A stretch of 64,000 nucleotides of DNA from Burkholderia sp. S171 (lineage in GTDB: Bacteria; Pseudomonadota; Gammaproteobacteria; Burkholderiales; Burkholderiaceae): contig NZ_LMUF01000023.1 of NCBI RefSeq assembly GCF_009766085.1, forward strand, positions 48,113 through 112,112, given 5' to 3'. The notes under the pieces are model-generated. The model was not told where the DNA came from. It did not search any database and worked only from the letters and a program-made list of their open reading frames with translations. Positions within the stretch are counted from its first letter, which is position 1. Every line of letters begins with the position of its first letter. Both the position numbers and the translations under genes were made by a program. Shown in pieces: positions 26,707 to 36,097 of this stretch.

Positions 26707-27558
26707 ATGCTCAATCTTCATCCGCGACTGCAAGTCGATCCGGATGCAGCGTCCGAGCGGCGCTGGCCTGTCACAGGATCTCCCCTCGCGCTGAAGGTCA
26801 CGGCGGCTTGGCATGCGGTGGCGCTGACCGGCTGCGCCATCGCGCCGGAGATGTGGCCTTGGTGGCTGGCCGGCACGGCGATCAACCACGCGACGGTCAC
26901 GGCAGCGGGGTTATGGCCGCGCTCAACGCTGCTTGGCGCCAACTGGACTCGCTTGCCTGCTATCCCGCGCAATGCAAACGCCATCGCGCTTACGCTCGAC
27001 GATGGTCCGGATCCGCTCGTCACGCCCCAGGTTCTCGACCTGCTCGATGCGCACCGGGTTCGCGCCACGTTCTTTCTGATCGGCGAACGCGCGCGCCGAT
27101 ATCCCGCGTTGACCCGCGAGATCGTCGCGCGAGGGCACGGCGTGGAGAACCACTCGCAGAAGCATGTGCACACGTTTTCGGTGACGGGCATGGGCGCGCT
27201 AAGCCGGGAAATCGATGCAGCACAACGCACGCTGACGGAACTGACGGGCGAGCGGCCGGCTTTCTTCCGCGCGCCGGCGGGCCTGCGAAATGTTCTGCTG
27301 GAGCCAGTCTTGCAAAAGCTCGATCTGAGGCTAGCCGCCTGGACACGGCGCGGGTTCGATACCCGCGAGCGCGATCCGGAAATCGTCGCACGGCGACTGC
27401 TGCGCAATCTGGCCCCGCGCGACATTCTGCTGCTCCACGATGGCGGCGCCGCGATTACCGACGACGGTCAACCCGTCTTGCTCTCAGTGTTGCCACGGGT
27501 TTTCGAGGCTGCGAAAAAGCGAGGGCTGCACTTCGTTACCTTACGAGAAGCCTACTGA
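26707..27558 (+). CDS. Polysaccharide deacetylase (NodB homology) family protein
   Basis: A 283-residue protein. Two hydrophobic stretches span residues ~25-75 and suggest membrane anchoring. A NodB/CE4 domain follows: motif 1 TLDDGPDP with the catalytic and metal Asp, motif 2 HSQKH where both His ligands are kept, motif 3 FFRAPAGLRN and motif 5 LLLHDGG. It should remove N-acetyl or related groups from a cell-envelope sugar, in a metal-dependent way. It precedes the aryl polyene cluster in the same direction, but an 800-base gap separates them, so membership is uncertain. AGAAGGAA precedes the ATG. Confidence 0.85.
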   Translation: MLNLHPRLQVDPDAASERRWPVTGSPLALKVTAAWHAVALTGCAIAPEMWPWWLAGTAINHATVTAAGLWPRSTLLGANWTRLPAIPRNANAIALTLDDGPDPLVTPQVLDLLDAHRVRATFFLIGERARRYPALTREIVARGHGVENHSQKHVHTFSVTGMGALSREIDAAQRTLTELTGERPAFFRAPAGLRNVLLEPVLQKLDLRLAAWTRRGFDTRERDPEIVARRLLRNLAPRDILLLHDGGAAITDDGQPVLLSVLPRVFEAAKKRGLHFVTLREAY

Positions 27559-28361
27559 ACGCGAGCAAGCAGGGCCAAAAAGAAATGAGGAACAGTTCTT
27601 CCCTCACCATCGAGTAAGAGACGTTACGCATTGTACGAAGCGAGCGAGCCGAGGGCGGCGCCGATCAAGTCACGATTCACCGACCTGCATCCGGCCGAAC
27701 GCTTGGCATAACGTACCGCTCCGGCGCCCGTTCGTTCGGCACGGCGAGACGCACGGTTCCTGATGAGCGTCGCTATTATCGAAAACGCCGAGGACGTGGG
27801 GCCCCACACGTCCCACTCCGTCACCCGTTCCGCGCAAATGCTCAATACCGATCCGGCAATCGCGAAACCCGCAGGACTGCTTGCATGAGTCATCTGGTCG
27901 ATCGGGAGATGCAACTAGTCCCAGCCGATGCCCCCGGCGGCGCATACATTCCGTAACTTTTTCGATTTGGACAATGAGCATGCGGCGGCTAGATTGGCGA
28001 TAACGCGCTCGAATTCCGGTGGGGGCATCGGATCAAAGATGCCTTTCCGTCGTATATGGGAGACTTATCCAGGCCTGAATTGGTTTTATGGCTGATTTAG
28101 CAAGCAATTTTCAGTATGATTCGCCCCTCAATGCGGAGCCGAGCCAAATCTAGATAATCCATTTACCCGCTTCGCGTACCCCAATATGGCGTTAAATAAT
28201 CGGCACAAACTGCCGTTAAGTCAGTACAGGCATTCGCGTGGTTGCCGGTCATCTCCTGACAGCCGGTTGAAGAACGTCCGGCTGGGGCGGGCGCATTCAT
28301 GTGCTGTCCGCACAGGCGGATCCTGGTGAGGTGCTGGTGTCTTTCAAATCGTAAACATCGT
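27559..28361. other. Long leader/intergenic region before the aryl polyene cluster
   Basis: No frame in these 803 bases looks like a gene. The base composition turns AT-rich at 28060-28210. A weak candidate promoter is CTGATT (28092-28097), 17 bases, TATGAT (28115-28120). A perfect hairpin CAGCCGG-N11-CCGGCTG lies at 28260-28284, about 78 bases before the first cluster gene. Confidence 0.4.
28092..28120 (+). promoter_or_regulatory. Weak candidate promoter for the aryl polyene operon
   Basis: CTGATT and TATGAT are separated by 17 bases in the most AT-rich part of the leader. The -10 box matches five of six consensus positions; the -35 box matches only three. Position relative to the operon is the main support. 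Confidence 0.25.
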
Positions 28362-29090
28362 ATGCACGATCTGCGCTGGACCATGCCCGTTGCCCGATGG
28401 TCAGCCGTCGCTGCTGCAGCGACCGCCGATATAAGCTTCATCGAGCCGATCGTGCGCCGTCGTCTGAGCAGCCTGTCCCGAAGCGCCCTCAAGGTCGCCC
28501 ATGACTGCGTGGCCGGGCGAGACCGCGTGCGCGTAGTGTTCGCATCGCGGCATGGTGAACTGCGGCGCACGACCGATATCCTGCGCGCCATCAGCACGGG
28601 CGAGCCGGTGTCGCCGACGGCTTTCAGCCTGTCCGTCCTCAACGCAATGACTGGAATATTCGGTATCGCCCGGGGCGATCGTTCGCCCGCCAGCGCGATT
28701 TCTGCCGGGGCGCAAACGCTCGGGTTTGCCTTGCTCGAAGCGCATGCGCAGTTCGAAGCGGACCCGTCGTCGCCCGTGCTGGTGGTCTATGCGGACGAGC
28801 CGGCCGATGCCGCCTACGGCACGATTGAAGACGAGGTGCAAGGCGGTGCGCTCGCGATCCTGCTGGACACCCGCGCGGCAGGACAGCTTGCATGCACAAT
28901 ATCGGCTTCGGGGAGCCCGTCGGGCGAACCAGAATCGCCATTGAGAGGTCCCGCCGCATTTGCCCGCATTCCTGACTCTTTCCTTACGCAGAGCGAAGCG
29001 GTTCAACGCTGCCTCGGCACACAGGCGCCCGCCACATGGCAGACCAACGGCACTACCTGGCATTGGAGTTGGCATGACGGCGCGGCTTAA
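28362..29090 (+). CDS. Beta-ketoacyl synthase chain-length-factor-like protein (ApeC-type)
   Basis: A 242-residue protein resembling only the N-terminal half of ketosynthases (Ketoacyl-synt_2 type). The position of the catalytic Cys reads SAISAGAQTLG, with Ala/Gln in place of Cys, so it cannot load an acyl chain. This fits the chain-length factor partner that pairs with a catalytic ketosynthase in aryl polyene systems. The ATG at 28362 is preferred; an ATG at 28299 is also in frame. It opens the long co-directional operon, and its end overlaps the next gene by 17 bases. Confidence 0.75.
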   Translation: MHDLRWTMPVARWSAVAAAATADISFIEPIVRRRLSSLSRSALKVAHDCVAGRDRVRVVFASRHGELRRTTDILRAISTGEPVSPTAFSLSVLNAMTGIFGIARGDRSPASAISAGAQTLGFALLEAHAQFEADPSSPVLVVYADEPADAAYGTIEDEVQGGALAILLDTRAAGQLACTISASGSPSGEPESPLRGPAAFARIPDSFLTQSEAVQRCLGTQAPATWQTNGTTWHWSWHDGAA

Positions 29091-29883
29091 TTACGGCTGG
29101 CGGCTGGTCGCCACGGGCATGAGCTTCGTCGTGTTCGGCGTCTGCGGACTGCTGTTCTCGGTGCTGGTGTTTCCACTCGCGTGGCTGTGGCCGCATCGCG
29201 CGTCGCGTCAGCGTATGGTCACGACCATCATTCACTGGTTCTTCCGGGCGCTGGTGGGCTTTTTGCAGTGGGTCGGCGTGATGGAACTGGAAGTCTCGGG
29301 GGCGGCCGCCTTGCGCGACGCCGGCCCCGTGGTTGTCGTGGCCAACCATCCCACCTACCTTGACGTCGTCGTGCTGCTCGCGCTCACGCCTTCCGCGTGT
29401 TGCGTGGTCAAGAACGCGCACTGGGGTAATCCCTGTTTCTGGGGCATCGTGCGGGCGGCTGAATACGTGAGCAACGTCGACCCGGTTGAGCTTGTTGAAG
29501 CCAGTGCCCGCCAGATCGCCGCGGGCTATACCATGATCATTTTTCCGGAAGGCACGCGGAGTCCCGCGCCGAACCGGCTGCACGCATTCTCGCGCGGCTT
29601 TGCGCACATCGCCCTCAAGGCCGGCACGCCGATCCTGCCCGTGCTGATGGATTGCGATCCACCGGCGTTCACCAAGCAGATGCGCTGGTATCACGCGCCG
29701 TCGCGGGCGTTCCGCATCCGTGTGAGCGTGCTGGAGCCCGTCGCGGCCGACCAGCTCATGGCGCATGACGCCTCGCATGAGGCGCCTTCTTCGGCCCTTG
29801 CCGCGCGCACTTTGACCAGCGCTGTTGAGGCGCACATTAACCAGCGGCTGTTCGACTATGGATTCTTTGAAACTGGAAATTAA
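29074..29883 (+). CDS. Lysophospholipid acyltransferase family protein (ApeD-type)
   Basis: A 269-residue PlsC-type acyltransferase. N-terminal membrane helix at residues ~10-40, then the catalytic motif NHPTYLD (H-x4-D), and FPEGTRSP, the acceptor-phosphate motif. It should attach an acyl group, here probably the polyene chain or a fatty acid, to a glycerolipid at the inner membrane. The ATG at 29074 lies inside the end of the previous gene. It is one of two acyltransferases in the cluster; the other is fused to a glycosyltransferase. Confidence 0.85.
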   Translation: MTARLNYGWRLVATGMSFVVFGVCGLLFSVLVFPLAWLWPHRASRQRMVTTIIHWFFRALVGFLQWVGVMELEVSGAAALRDAGPVVVVANHPTYLDVVVLLALTPSACCVVKNAHWGNPCFWGIVRAAEYVSNVDPVELVEASARQIAAGYTMIIFPEGTRSPAPNRLHAFSRGFAHIALKAGTPILPVLMDCDPPAFTKQMRWYHAPSRAFRIRVSVLEPVAADQLMAHDASHEAPSSALAARTLTSAVEAHINQRLFDYGFFETGN

Positions 29884-30163
29884 GCAGCTCCTGATCGATG
29901 CACTCGATCTGGAAGACCTGACGCCTGCCGACATCGATGACGATGCACCGTTGTTCGAAACCGATGGCATCGGGCTCGATTCGATCGACGCACTTGAGAT
30001 TGGCATCGTGCTGCGCAAACACTATCAATTGACGATTGCGGCGAACGACGAACGCACGCGAGAGCACTTTCGTTCGATCAGCAGCCTCGCTGCGTTGGTC
30101 GCCAGCCAGCAAGGCGGGTTGGGCGCTACGAACGACATCGGGGAAAAGGGGAATAAATCGTGA
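29858..30163 (+). CDS. Acyl carrier protein (ApeE-type)
   Basis: A 101-residue acidic helical protein with the phosphopantetheine attachment Ser in GIGLDSIDALEI. It carries growing acyl chains on a thioester arm in the cytoplasm. It overlaps the acyltransferase gene by 26 bases and the second acyl carrier gene by 4. A C-terminal Gly/Asn/Lys tail extends past the normal ~80 residues. Confidence 0.9.
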   Translation: MDSLKLEIKQLLIDALDLEDLTPADIDDDAPLFETDGIGLDSIDALEIGIVLRKHYQLTIAANDERTREHFRSISSLAALVASQQGGLGATNDIGEKGNKS

Positions 30164-30411
30164 CCGAGACAGAGATCCTTGAGCGCATCCGCGCCATCTT
30201 CAAAGAGAACTTCGCGATCGAGCCCGATCGCGTGACGCCCCAAGCGCATCTGTTTGAGGACCTCGACCTGGACAGCATTGACGCCGTCGATCTCGCGATC
30301 AAGCTGCAGGAAATGACCGGACGACGCATCAAGCCGGAAGAGTTCAAGTCGGTACGCACGGTCGGCGATGTGATCGGTGCCGTGGAATCGCTGCTGGCGG
30401 AACAGGGGTGA
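30160..30411 (+). CDS. Acyl carrier protein (ApeF-type)
   Basis: An 83-residue acyl carrier protein with the attachment Ser in EDLDLDSIDAVDL. It uses a GTG start overlapping the previous stop (GTGA). Two different carrier proteins side by side are typical of aryl polyene clusters, where starter loading and elongation may use different carriers. Its stop overlaps the next start (TGATG). Confidence 0.9.
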   Translation: MTETEILERIRAIFKENFAIEPDRVTPQAHLFEDLDLDSIDAVDLAIKLQEMTGRRIKPEEFKSVRTVGDVIGAVESLLAEQG

Positions 30412-31085
30412 TGCAAGCGGAGCATTCACGTTCCGGCGAGCAGGGTGCCGCGGTGCCCGAGGCTGATGGCTGTAACGCGCAAGCCAGGCCGCTTGGCTGG
30501 CTGCGCACGGTTCTGCAAGTCGCGCTGAAGCTCGCTTACCCGTTGATGATCTTGTGTGCATGGCGCTGGGATTCACCGCGATACATTGGCGCCGCGTTGT
30601 TCGCGCTGCTATGGCTGCAGCGATGGGCCGGGACGGGTACATTCGCGACGTCGCTGCGCCAGCTCGCCGTGACCGACTGGTGCGTCGCGGGTCTTCTAAG
30701 CTGCGCATCGGCGGGGATCGTATTGTCCGGCAGTGAATTGCTGTTGCATCTATACCCCTCGCTGGTGAACCTCGGACTGCTGGTCGCGTTCGGCGCGACG
30801 CTTGTGCGCGGGCGATCGATGGTCGAAAAATTCGCGCGCATGGGCAATCCCAAGCTTGGGGCGCATGCGGTGCACTACACGCGCCGGGTCACGCAAATGT
30901 GGTGTGTGTTCTTTACGCTCAACGGTGCGTTTTCCGCCTATACCGCGCTGTTCTGGACGCGTGCTGCCTGGTCGCTTTATAACGGCGCGATCGCGTATGG
31001 CCTGATAGGGGTGCTGCTGGTTGGCGAGATCGTATGGCGTTACGTGGCCGTGCTGCCACGCGCCGCGCGCTCGGAGGCGGCATGA
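30411..31085 (+). CDS. COG4648-type membrane protein (ApeG-like)
   Basis: A 224-residue protein with five or six membrane helices from residue ~35 onward and a Gln/Glu-rich cytoplasmic N-terminus. It matches the COG4648 membrane proteins always found between carrier proteins and ligase in aryl polyene clusters. The segment MVEKFARMGNPKLGAHAVHYTRRVTQMW is its polar signature. Its function is unknown; a role in lipid or product handling at the inner membrane is inferred from conserved linkage only. It overlaps both neighbours. Confidence 0.8.
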   Translation: MQAEHSRSGEQGAAVPEADGCNAQARPLGWLRTVLQVALKLAYPLMILCAWRWDSPRYIGAALFALLWLQRWAGTGTFATSLRQLAVTDWCVAGLLSCASAGIVLSGSELLLHLYPSLVNLGLLVAFGATLVRGRSMVEKFARMGNPKLGAHAVHYTRRVTQMWCVFFTLNGAFSAYTALFWTRAAWSLYNGAIAYGLIGVLLVGEIVWRYVAVLPRAARSEAA

Positions 31086-32770
31086 TAGCGTTGCACGACC
31101 TGTTGCGGGTCAAGCGTGACGCCGGCACACCGGTTTGTCGCGACGGTGCCAACGTGCTCGATTTCTCTGCGTTCTTCGAACGAGTGCAAGCCATCGCTGC
31201 ACGTTTGAGCGAGCAGCCGGCGCGACGCTATGCATTGTGTATTGACGATCCGTTTAACTTCGCCTGTGCGCTGTTTGCGTTATTCGCCTGCGGTAAAGAA
31301 CCGGTCATTCCGGCGCATGCAGCGCCTGGTTATCTGGCCGATCTATCGAGTGCCTACGATACTGTACTAACCGATGTCGACATGCCTGCGCCGGTGTCTA
31401 GTTCGGAGTACGTCAGATCGTTTGCATCGATCGACCCGCACGCGCCGCTCACGCTGTACACCTCCGGCAGCAGCGGCACACCGAAGCCAATTCGAAAGAC
31501 ACTCGCGCAATTTAACGCCGAAGTTCATACGCTCGAGGCGCAGTGGGACGCGCTTGTCGGCGATGCAACCGTGCTCGGCAGCGTCCCGCATCATCATATC
31601 TACGGGCTGCTGTTTCGCGTGTTCTGGCCACTCGCAGCCGGGCGCGCATTCGACCGGGCGCTTAGCGTCGAGCCACAACATTTGCAGGCGCGGATCGCGC
31701 AGTGCGGTCCGGGCGGCTCGGTCGTGGTATCGACTCCGGCGCAACTCTCGCGCTGGCCTGAACTGGATGGCTTTGCACATTTAAGTCCTGCACCCTGCGT
31801 GTTTTTTTCATCGGGCGGTCCGCTTTCAGCAGACGCAGCAAGTAAATATGCCGCGACTTTCGGCGCGGCGCCGGTCGAGATATACGGCAGCACGGAGACG
31901 GGCGGTATCGCATGGCGTCGGCAGGATCAAACGGACGCATGGGAAGCGTTGAACGGCATTGAGATTAATCGTGGGGACGACGGTGCGCTCGGGCTGCGTT
32001 CACCGCATCTGGGGCATGACGACTGGCATCGTACCGACGACATCATCACGTTCGATTCAGACGGACGCTTTCGTCTGCAAGGCCGCCTCGACCGCGTGCT
32101 CAAGCTCGATGGCAAGCGCGTGTCGCTGCCCGAACTTGAAAGCCGGCTTGGGCTGCATCCGTACGTAGCGCAGGCGGCGGTTGTGTCGCTTGAGGGGATG
32201 ACGCGCGAGCGTGTCGGCGCCGTGGTGGCGCTCACCGAAGCCGGTAGTGACGCGCTGCGGGAACGAGGGCGCGTTGCGCTCGCGAAGATCCTGCGCCGTC
32301 ACCTTGCAGCGTATTTCGATATCGTCGTGCTGCCGCGTTTCTGGCGTTTCCGTTTCGCGCTTCCGTTCGATGCTCGAGGCAAGTTGCCGGCGGCCGCTGT
32401 TGCCGCAGCATTTGATGCACGCGCGGACGGCGTCGAAGTGCTCTCCGAAGTGCGCAGCGAGACCGCGTTGCACTACGAACTTCGCGTGCCTCCGACGCTG
32501 GTTCATTTCGCTGGCCACTTTCCCGGCTTGCCAATCCTGCCGGGCGTTGTACAAATCGACTGGGCGATGCGATTGGCGGCCGAGCAAGTTCCAGGCGTGC
32601 GCATGCTGGCATCGATTGAGCAGTTGAAATTCAAGGCCCCGGTGGCACCGGGCGCGCTGCTCGATCTCACGTTGACGCATGACGCATCGCGTCAACGTGT
32701 GCAATTTGTGTATAGGCTTGGGCGGCGCGAGTGCACGTCGGGTGTCATTGTTTATCGGGGGCCCGCATGA
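31082..32770 (+). CDS. Acyl-activating AMP ligase fused to ApeI-like dehydratase
   Basis: A 562-residue two-domain enzyme. Residues ~1-445 are an ANL-family ligase with the ATP-binding YTSGSSGTPKP, the YGSTETGG adenine motif, a TDD motif and GRLDRVLKLDGKRV. It should activate an aromatic acid or fatty acid and load it on the carrier protein. Residues ~450-562 are a hot-dog fold with HFAGHFPGLPILPGV, the FabA/FabZ-type dehydratase signature. In many related clusters these activities (ApeH and ApeI) are separate genes, so the fusion is notable. It overlaps both neighbours by 4 bases. Confidence 0.85.
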   Translation: MIALHDLLRVKRDAGTPVCRDGANVLDFSAFFERVQAIAARLSEQPARRYALCIDDPFNFACALFALFACGKEPVIPAHAAPGYLADLSSAYDTVLTDVDMPAPVSSSEYVRSFASIDPHAPLTLYTSGSSGTPKPIRKTLAQFNAEVHTLEAQWDALVGDATVLGSVPHHHIYGLLFRVFWPLAAGRAFDRALSVEPQHLQARIAQCGPGGSVVVSTPAQLSRWPELDGFAHLSPAPCVFFSSGGPLSADAASKYAATFGAAPVEIYGSTETGGIAWRRQDQTDAWEALNGIEINRGDDGALGLRSPHLGHDDWHRTDDIITFDSDGRFRLQGRLDRVLKLDGKRVSLPELESRLGLHPYVAQAAVVSLEGMTRERVGAVVALTEAGSDALRERGRVALAKILRRHLAAYFDIVVLPRFWRFRFALPFDARGKLPAAAVAAAFDARADGVEVLSEVRSETALHYELRVPPTLVHFAGHFPGLPILPGVVQIDWAMRLAAEQVPGVRMLASIEQLKFKAPVAPGALLDLTLTHDASRQRVQFVYRLGRRECTSGVIVYRGPA

Positions 32771-34512
32771 GCGTTGCGAGGCCTAACCTGCCGTGCATCA
32801 TTATTCCGATCTACAACCACAAGGAAGCGATTAGCGCGACCGTCGCGAATCTGAACGTGCATGGGTTGCCCATTTTTGTTGTCGATGACGGCAGCGACCA
32901 AGCCACCCAGGACGTGCTTGCAGCGCTTCAGCAGCAATACGCGGACACGCTCACGCTGATCCGGCTGCCTGTCAACGGCGGCAAGGGCGCGGCGGTGATG
33001 GCGGGCCTGCGAGCGGCGCGCAAGGCAGGCTTCACGCATGGCTTGCAGATCGACGCCGACGGACAGCATGACAGTGCGGATGTGCCGCGCTTCGTCGAGG
33101 CTGCACGCGCGGAGCCTCGCGCCGTGATTCTTGGTCGTCCGGTCTACGACGACTCCGTGCCGAAGTCGCGCCTGTATGGCCGTTATCTGACGCATGTGTG
33201 GGTGTGGATCGAAACGCTCTCGTTTACGATCCGCGACTCGATGTGCGGTTTTCGCCTGTATCCGCTCGACGTGGTTTGCGCGTTGATCGATGACGTGAAG
33301 TTGCCCACGCGAATGGATTTCGACATCGAAATACTGGTGCGGCTGTACTGGCGCCAAACAGCATTCCGTTCGATCCCGACGCGCGTCACCTATGCAAGCG
33401 ACGGCGTTTCGCACTTCGACGTGCTATGGGACAACGTGCGCATCAGTCGTACTCACACGCGGCTCGTTTTAGGCATGCTGATACGGCTGCCAATGCTGCT
33501 TGCACACAAGCTGATGCCGCGAGCTTCGGCCGCATCATCGAAGGAAAGCGAGCAGCACTGGTGGCATATCGCGGAACGCGGCAGCCATCTAGGCATGTCC
33601 TTGCTTGCGCTTAGCTGCCGTCTCTTCGGGATGCGCTTTACTGCGTTGTGGCTGCATCCGATCGTGGCCTATTTTTTGGTGACCGGAAGCCGCGCACGCG
33701 CTGCGTCGAGCAGCTACTTCATGCACCTTCAACAAGCCGCACCGCAAGATCAAACGCCCCGGCCAGGATGGTGGTCCGCGTACAAACACATGCTGGCGTT
33801 CGCGCGATCAGGCTTCGATAAACTCGCTGCATGGTCGGGCCGCGTCAACATGGGCGACGTGAAGTTCGACGACCCGGCTGCGTTCGAAGCGCTGAGCGCC
33901 AGCGGCCGTGGCGCACTTGTGATCGGCGCGCATCTCGGCAACCTCGAGATGACCCGGGCGCTTGCCACGCGCGGCGCACATGCGAAGGTCACCGCTGTTG
34001 TCTATACCGAACACGCGCGCCGTTTCAATAGCGTGCTGGCCTCGGCGAATAGCGAGTTTGCGCAACGTCTTGTCGAGGTCAGCGACTTCGGCCCCGAAAC
34101 GGCGATGATGATGCAGGATCGCGTGGAGGCCGGCGAGCTGCTGGTGATCGTCGGCGACCGCGTGCCCGCGCATGATTCTGGCCGCACGACCGAGGCGCAG
34201 TTTCTGGGCTCGACCGCGCCGTTTGCACAAGGTCCTTACGTGCTGGCCCATGCACTCGGCTGCCCCGTGTACCTGTTTTTCTGCTTGAAGGAAGAGCAAG
34301 GCTATAAGCTTTATTTCGAGCCGTTCGCGGAGCGCATCGAGTTGCCGCGCCGCGAACGTGCGCAGCATCTCGCGGCGTGGGCACAGCGATATGCGTCACG
34401 TCTCGAACATTATTGTCGCAAGGCGCCTTATCAATGGTTCAATTTCTTCGATTTCTGGGCGCGTCCCAATGGCACTGCTAATGGCACTGGAGGCGCGAAT
34501 GGCCGAACATGA
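32767..34512 (+). CDS. GT2 glycosyltransferase fused to LpxL-like acyltransferase (ApeJ-type)
   Basis: A 581-residue fusion. Residues ~1-245 are a GT2 domain with FVVDDGSD, the acceptor motif QIDADGQHD and a MCGFRLYP segment. Residues ~290-565 are an LpxL/HtrB-type acyltransferase with the catalytic HLGNLE (H-x4-E) and a VGDRVP motif. It could attach the polyene to a sugar-lipid anchor by joining glycosyl and acyl transfer in one chain. The very end is Asn/Gly/Thr-rich and overlaps the ammonia-lyase gene, whose ribosome site lies inside it. Confidence 0.85.
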   Translation: MSVARPNLPCIIIPIYNHKEAISATVANLNVHGLPIFVVDDGSDQATQDVLAALQQQYADTLTLIRLPVNGGKGAAVMAGLRAARKAGFTHGLQIDADGQHDSADVPRFVEAARAEPRAVILGRPVYDDSVPKSRLYGRYLTHVWVWIETLSFTIRDSMCGFRLYPLDVVCALIDDVKLPTRMDFDIEILVRLYWRQTAFRSIPTRVTYASDGVSHFDVLWDNVRISRTHTRLVLGMLIRLPMLLAHKLMPRASAASSKESEQHWWHIAERGSHLGMSLLALSCRLFGMRFTALWLHPIVAYFLVTGSRARAASSSYFMHLQQAAPQDQTPRPGWWSAYKHMLAFARSGFDKLAAWSGRVNMGDVKFDDPAAFEALSASGRGALVIGAHLGNLEMTRALATRGAHAKVTAVVYTEHARRFNSVLASANSEFAQRLVEVSDFGPETAMMMQDRVEAGELLVIVGDRVPAHDSGRTTEAQFLGSTAPFAQGPYVLAHALGCPVYLFFCLKEEQGYKLYFEPFAERIELPRRERAQHLAAWAQRYASRLEHYCRKAPYQWFNFFDFWARPNGTANGTGGANGRT

Positions 34513-36097
34513 TTTGAGCGACGAAATACGTGAGTTAGTGGTGACAGTTGAAGAAGCGATCGTCATCGGTGGCAGGCGGATGACGATTGAAGAGGTCGTA
34601 TCGATCGCTTATCAGCGAACGCCTGTCGCTTTGAATGCCGATCCAGCGTGGCGCGCACGCATTGAACGCGGCGCTGATTTCCTGCGCCGTCATCTGGCTC
34701 AGGGCGCAACCGTCTATGGCGTCAACACCGGTTACGGCGACTCGTGCGTGGTCGATGTCCCCATGGAACTGGTCGAAGTCCTGCCCCTGCAACTGCTGCG
34801 TTATCACGGCTGCGGCATGGGCCAGCATCTCGACGACGCGCAGACGCTCGCGGTCATCGCCGCACGGCTCAATTCGCTGGCATACGGGTTCTCAGGAGTA
34901 CGGCACGTACTGCTTGAACGGCTCGCTGACCTGATCAATCATCGCGTGCTGCCGCGGATTCCATCGGAGGGATCGGTGGGGGCGAGCGGTGACTTGACGC
35001 CATTGTCCTACGTGGCAGCCGCGCTGGTTGGCGAGCGCGACGTGCGTTTTCGCGACGAGTTATGCGATGCCCGCAGCGTCTGGGCCAAGCTTGGCCACAC
35101 ACCGCTCACGCTCGCGCCGAAAGAAGGCCTCGCGCTGATGAACGGCACGGCGGTCATGACGGGCCTCGCGTGCCTCGCGTTCGCCCGTGCCGGTCATCTG
35201 ACGCGGCTCGCCGCACGCCTGACTGCGTTGTCCACCGTCGCGCTCGACGGCCGCGCCGCGCACTTCGACCCGATGCTTTTCGAAGTAAAACCACACGCAG
35301 GGCAGGCCGAAGCCGCGGCATGGATTCGCGAGGATCTCGCGGGCCGTGAGGACACGCCGGGGCATCGCCTGCAGGATCGCTATTCCATCCGCTGCGCACC
35401 GCACGTGATCGGCGTTGCGCGTGACGCGCTCTCGTGGGTGCGTCGCGATGTCGAGAACGAGCTGAACAGCGCCAACGACAATCCGCTGATCGATCCCGAT
35501 GGCGAACGCGTGCTGCATGGCGGCAACTTCTACGGCGGTCACATTGCCTTCGCGATGGACGCGCTGAAAGTGGCGGTCGCGAATCTTGCCGACCTGATGG
35601 ATCGCCAATTGGCGCTGCTCGTCGACGATAAATTCAACAACGGCCTGCCGCGCAGCTTGTCGGGCGCGGCGCCCGAGCGCGCATCGATCAATCACGGCTT
35701 CAAGGCAGTGCAGATATCGTCGTCGGCATGGACCGCGGAAGCGCTCAAGCTGACCATGCCCGCCAGTGTGTTCTCGCGCTCGACCGAAGCGCATAACCAG
35801 GACAAGGTGAGCATGGGCACGATCGCCGCACGTGATTGCCTGCGGATCCTGGAACTGACCGAGCAAGTCGCCGCGGCGCATACGCTCGCGACTGTGCAGG
35901 CTGCGCGTTTGCGTCTGCGGATCAACAATACGACGCCCATCCCCCCGCCGTTGCGTGATTTTATGGAGAGCGTGACAGCCGGATCGCCGTTCGTCGATGA
36001 AGACCGCGCGCTTGAAAGCGACCTGCGCGCACTGACTGCGCGGATCGCGGCGTGCGAGTTGGTCCAGGATTACGGCCAAGAGGATCAGCATGATTGA
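34499..36097 (+). CDS. Aromatic amino acid ammonia-lyase homologue (HAL/PAL/TAL family)
   Basis: A 532-residue MIO-enzyme. The Ala162-Ser163-Gly164 triplet in SVGASGDLTPL forms the MIO electrophile, and Tyr73 sits in VYGVNTGYG. The substrate-selectivity pair aligns to Tyr102-His103 (LLRYHGCG). By comparison, HAL has Ser-His, TAL has His-Leu and PAL has Phe-Leu, so this is none of the textbook pairs. In the cluster it should make an aryl acrylate starter, or act in its modification; histidine degradation is unlikely without other hut genes. The ATG at 34499 has GGAGG 5 bases before it. Confidence 0.85.
   Translation: MAEHDLSDEIRELVVTVEEAIVIGGRRMTIEEVVSIAYQRTPVALNADPAWRARIERGADFLRRHLAQGATVYGVNTGYGDSCVVDVPMELVEVLPLQLLRYHGCGMGQHLDDAQTLAVIAARLNSLAYGFSGVRHVLLERLADLINHRVLPRIPSEGSVGASGDLTPLSYVAAALVGERDVRFRDELCDARSVWAKLGHTPLTLAPKEGLALMNGTAVMTGLACLAFARAGHLTRLAARLTALSTVALDGRAAHFDPMLFEVKPHAGQAEAAAWIREDLAGREDTPGHRLQDRYSIRCAPHVIGVARDALSWVRRDVENELNSANDNPLIDPDGERVLHGGNFYGGHIAFAMDALKVAVANLADLMDRQLALLVDDKFNNGLPRSLSGAAPERASINHGFKAVQISSSAWTAEALKLTMPASVFSRSTEAHNQDKVSMGTIAARDCLRILELTEQVAAAHTLATVQAARLRLRINNTTPIPPPLRDFMESVTAGSPFVDEDRALESDLRALTARIAACELVQDYGQEDQHD

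Noticed and set aside
28163..28642. Minus-strand frame in the pigment-cluster leader
   Set aside because: Overlaps the chain-length-factor gene, low-complexity Arg-rich translation, no ribosome site.
34499..36097. Histidine degradation (hutH) as the role of the ammonia-lyase
   Set aside because: No other hut genes are near, it overlaps pigment genes on both sides, and the selectivity pair is not Ser-His.
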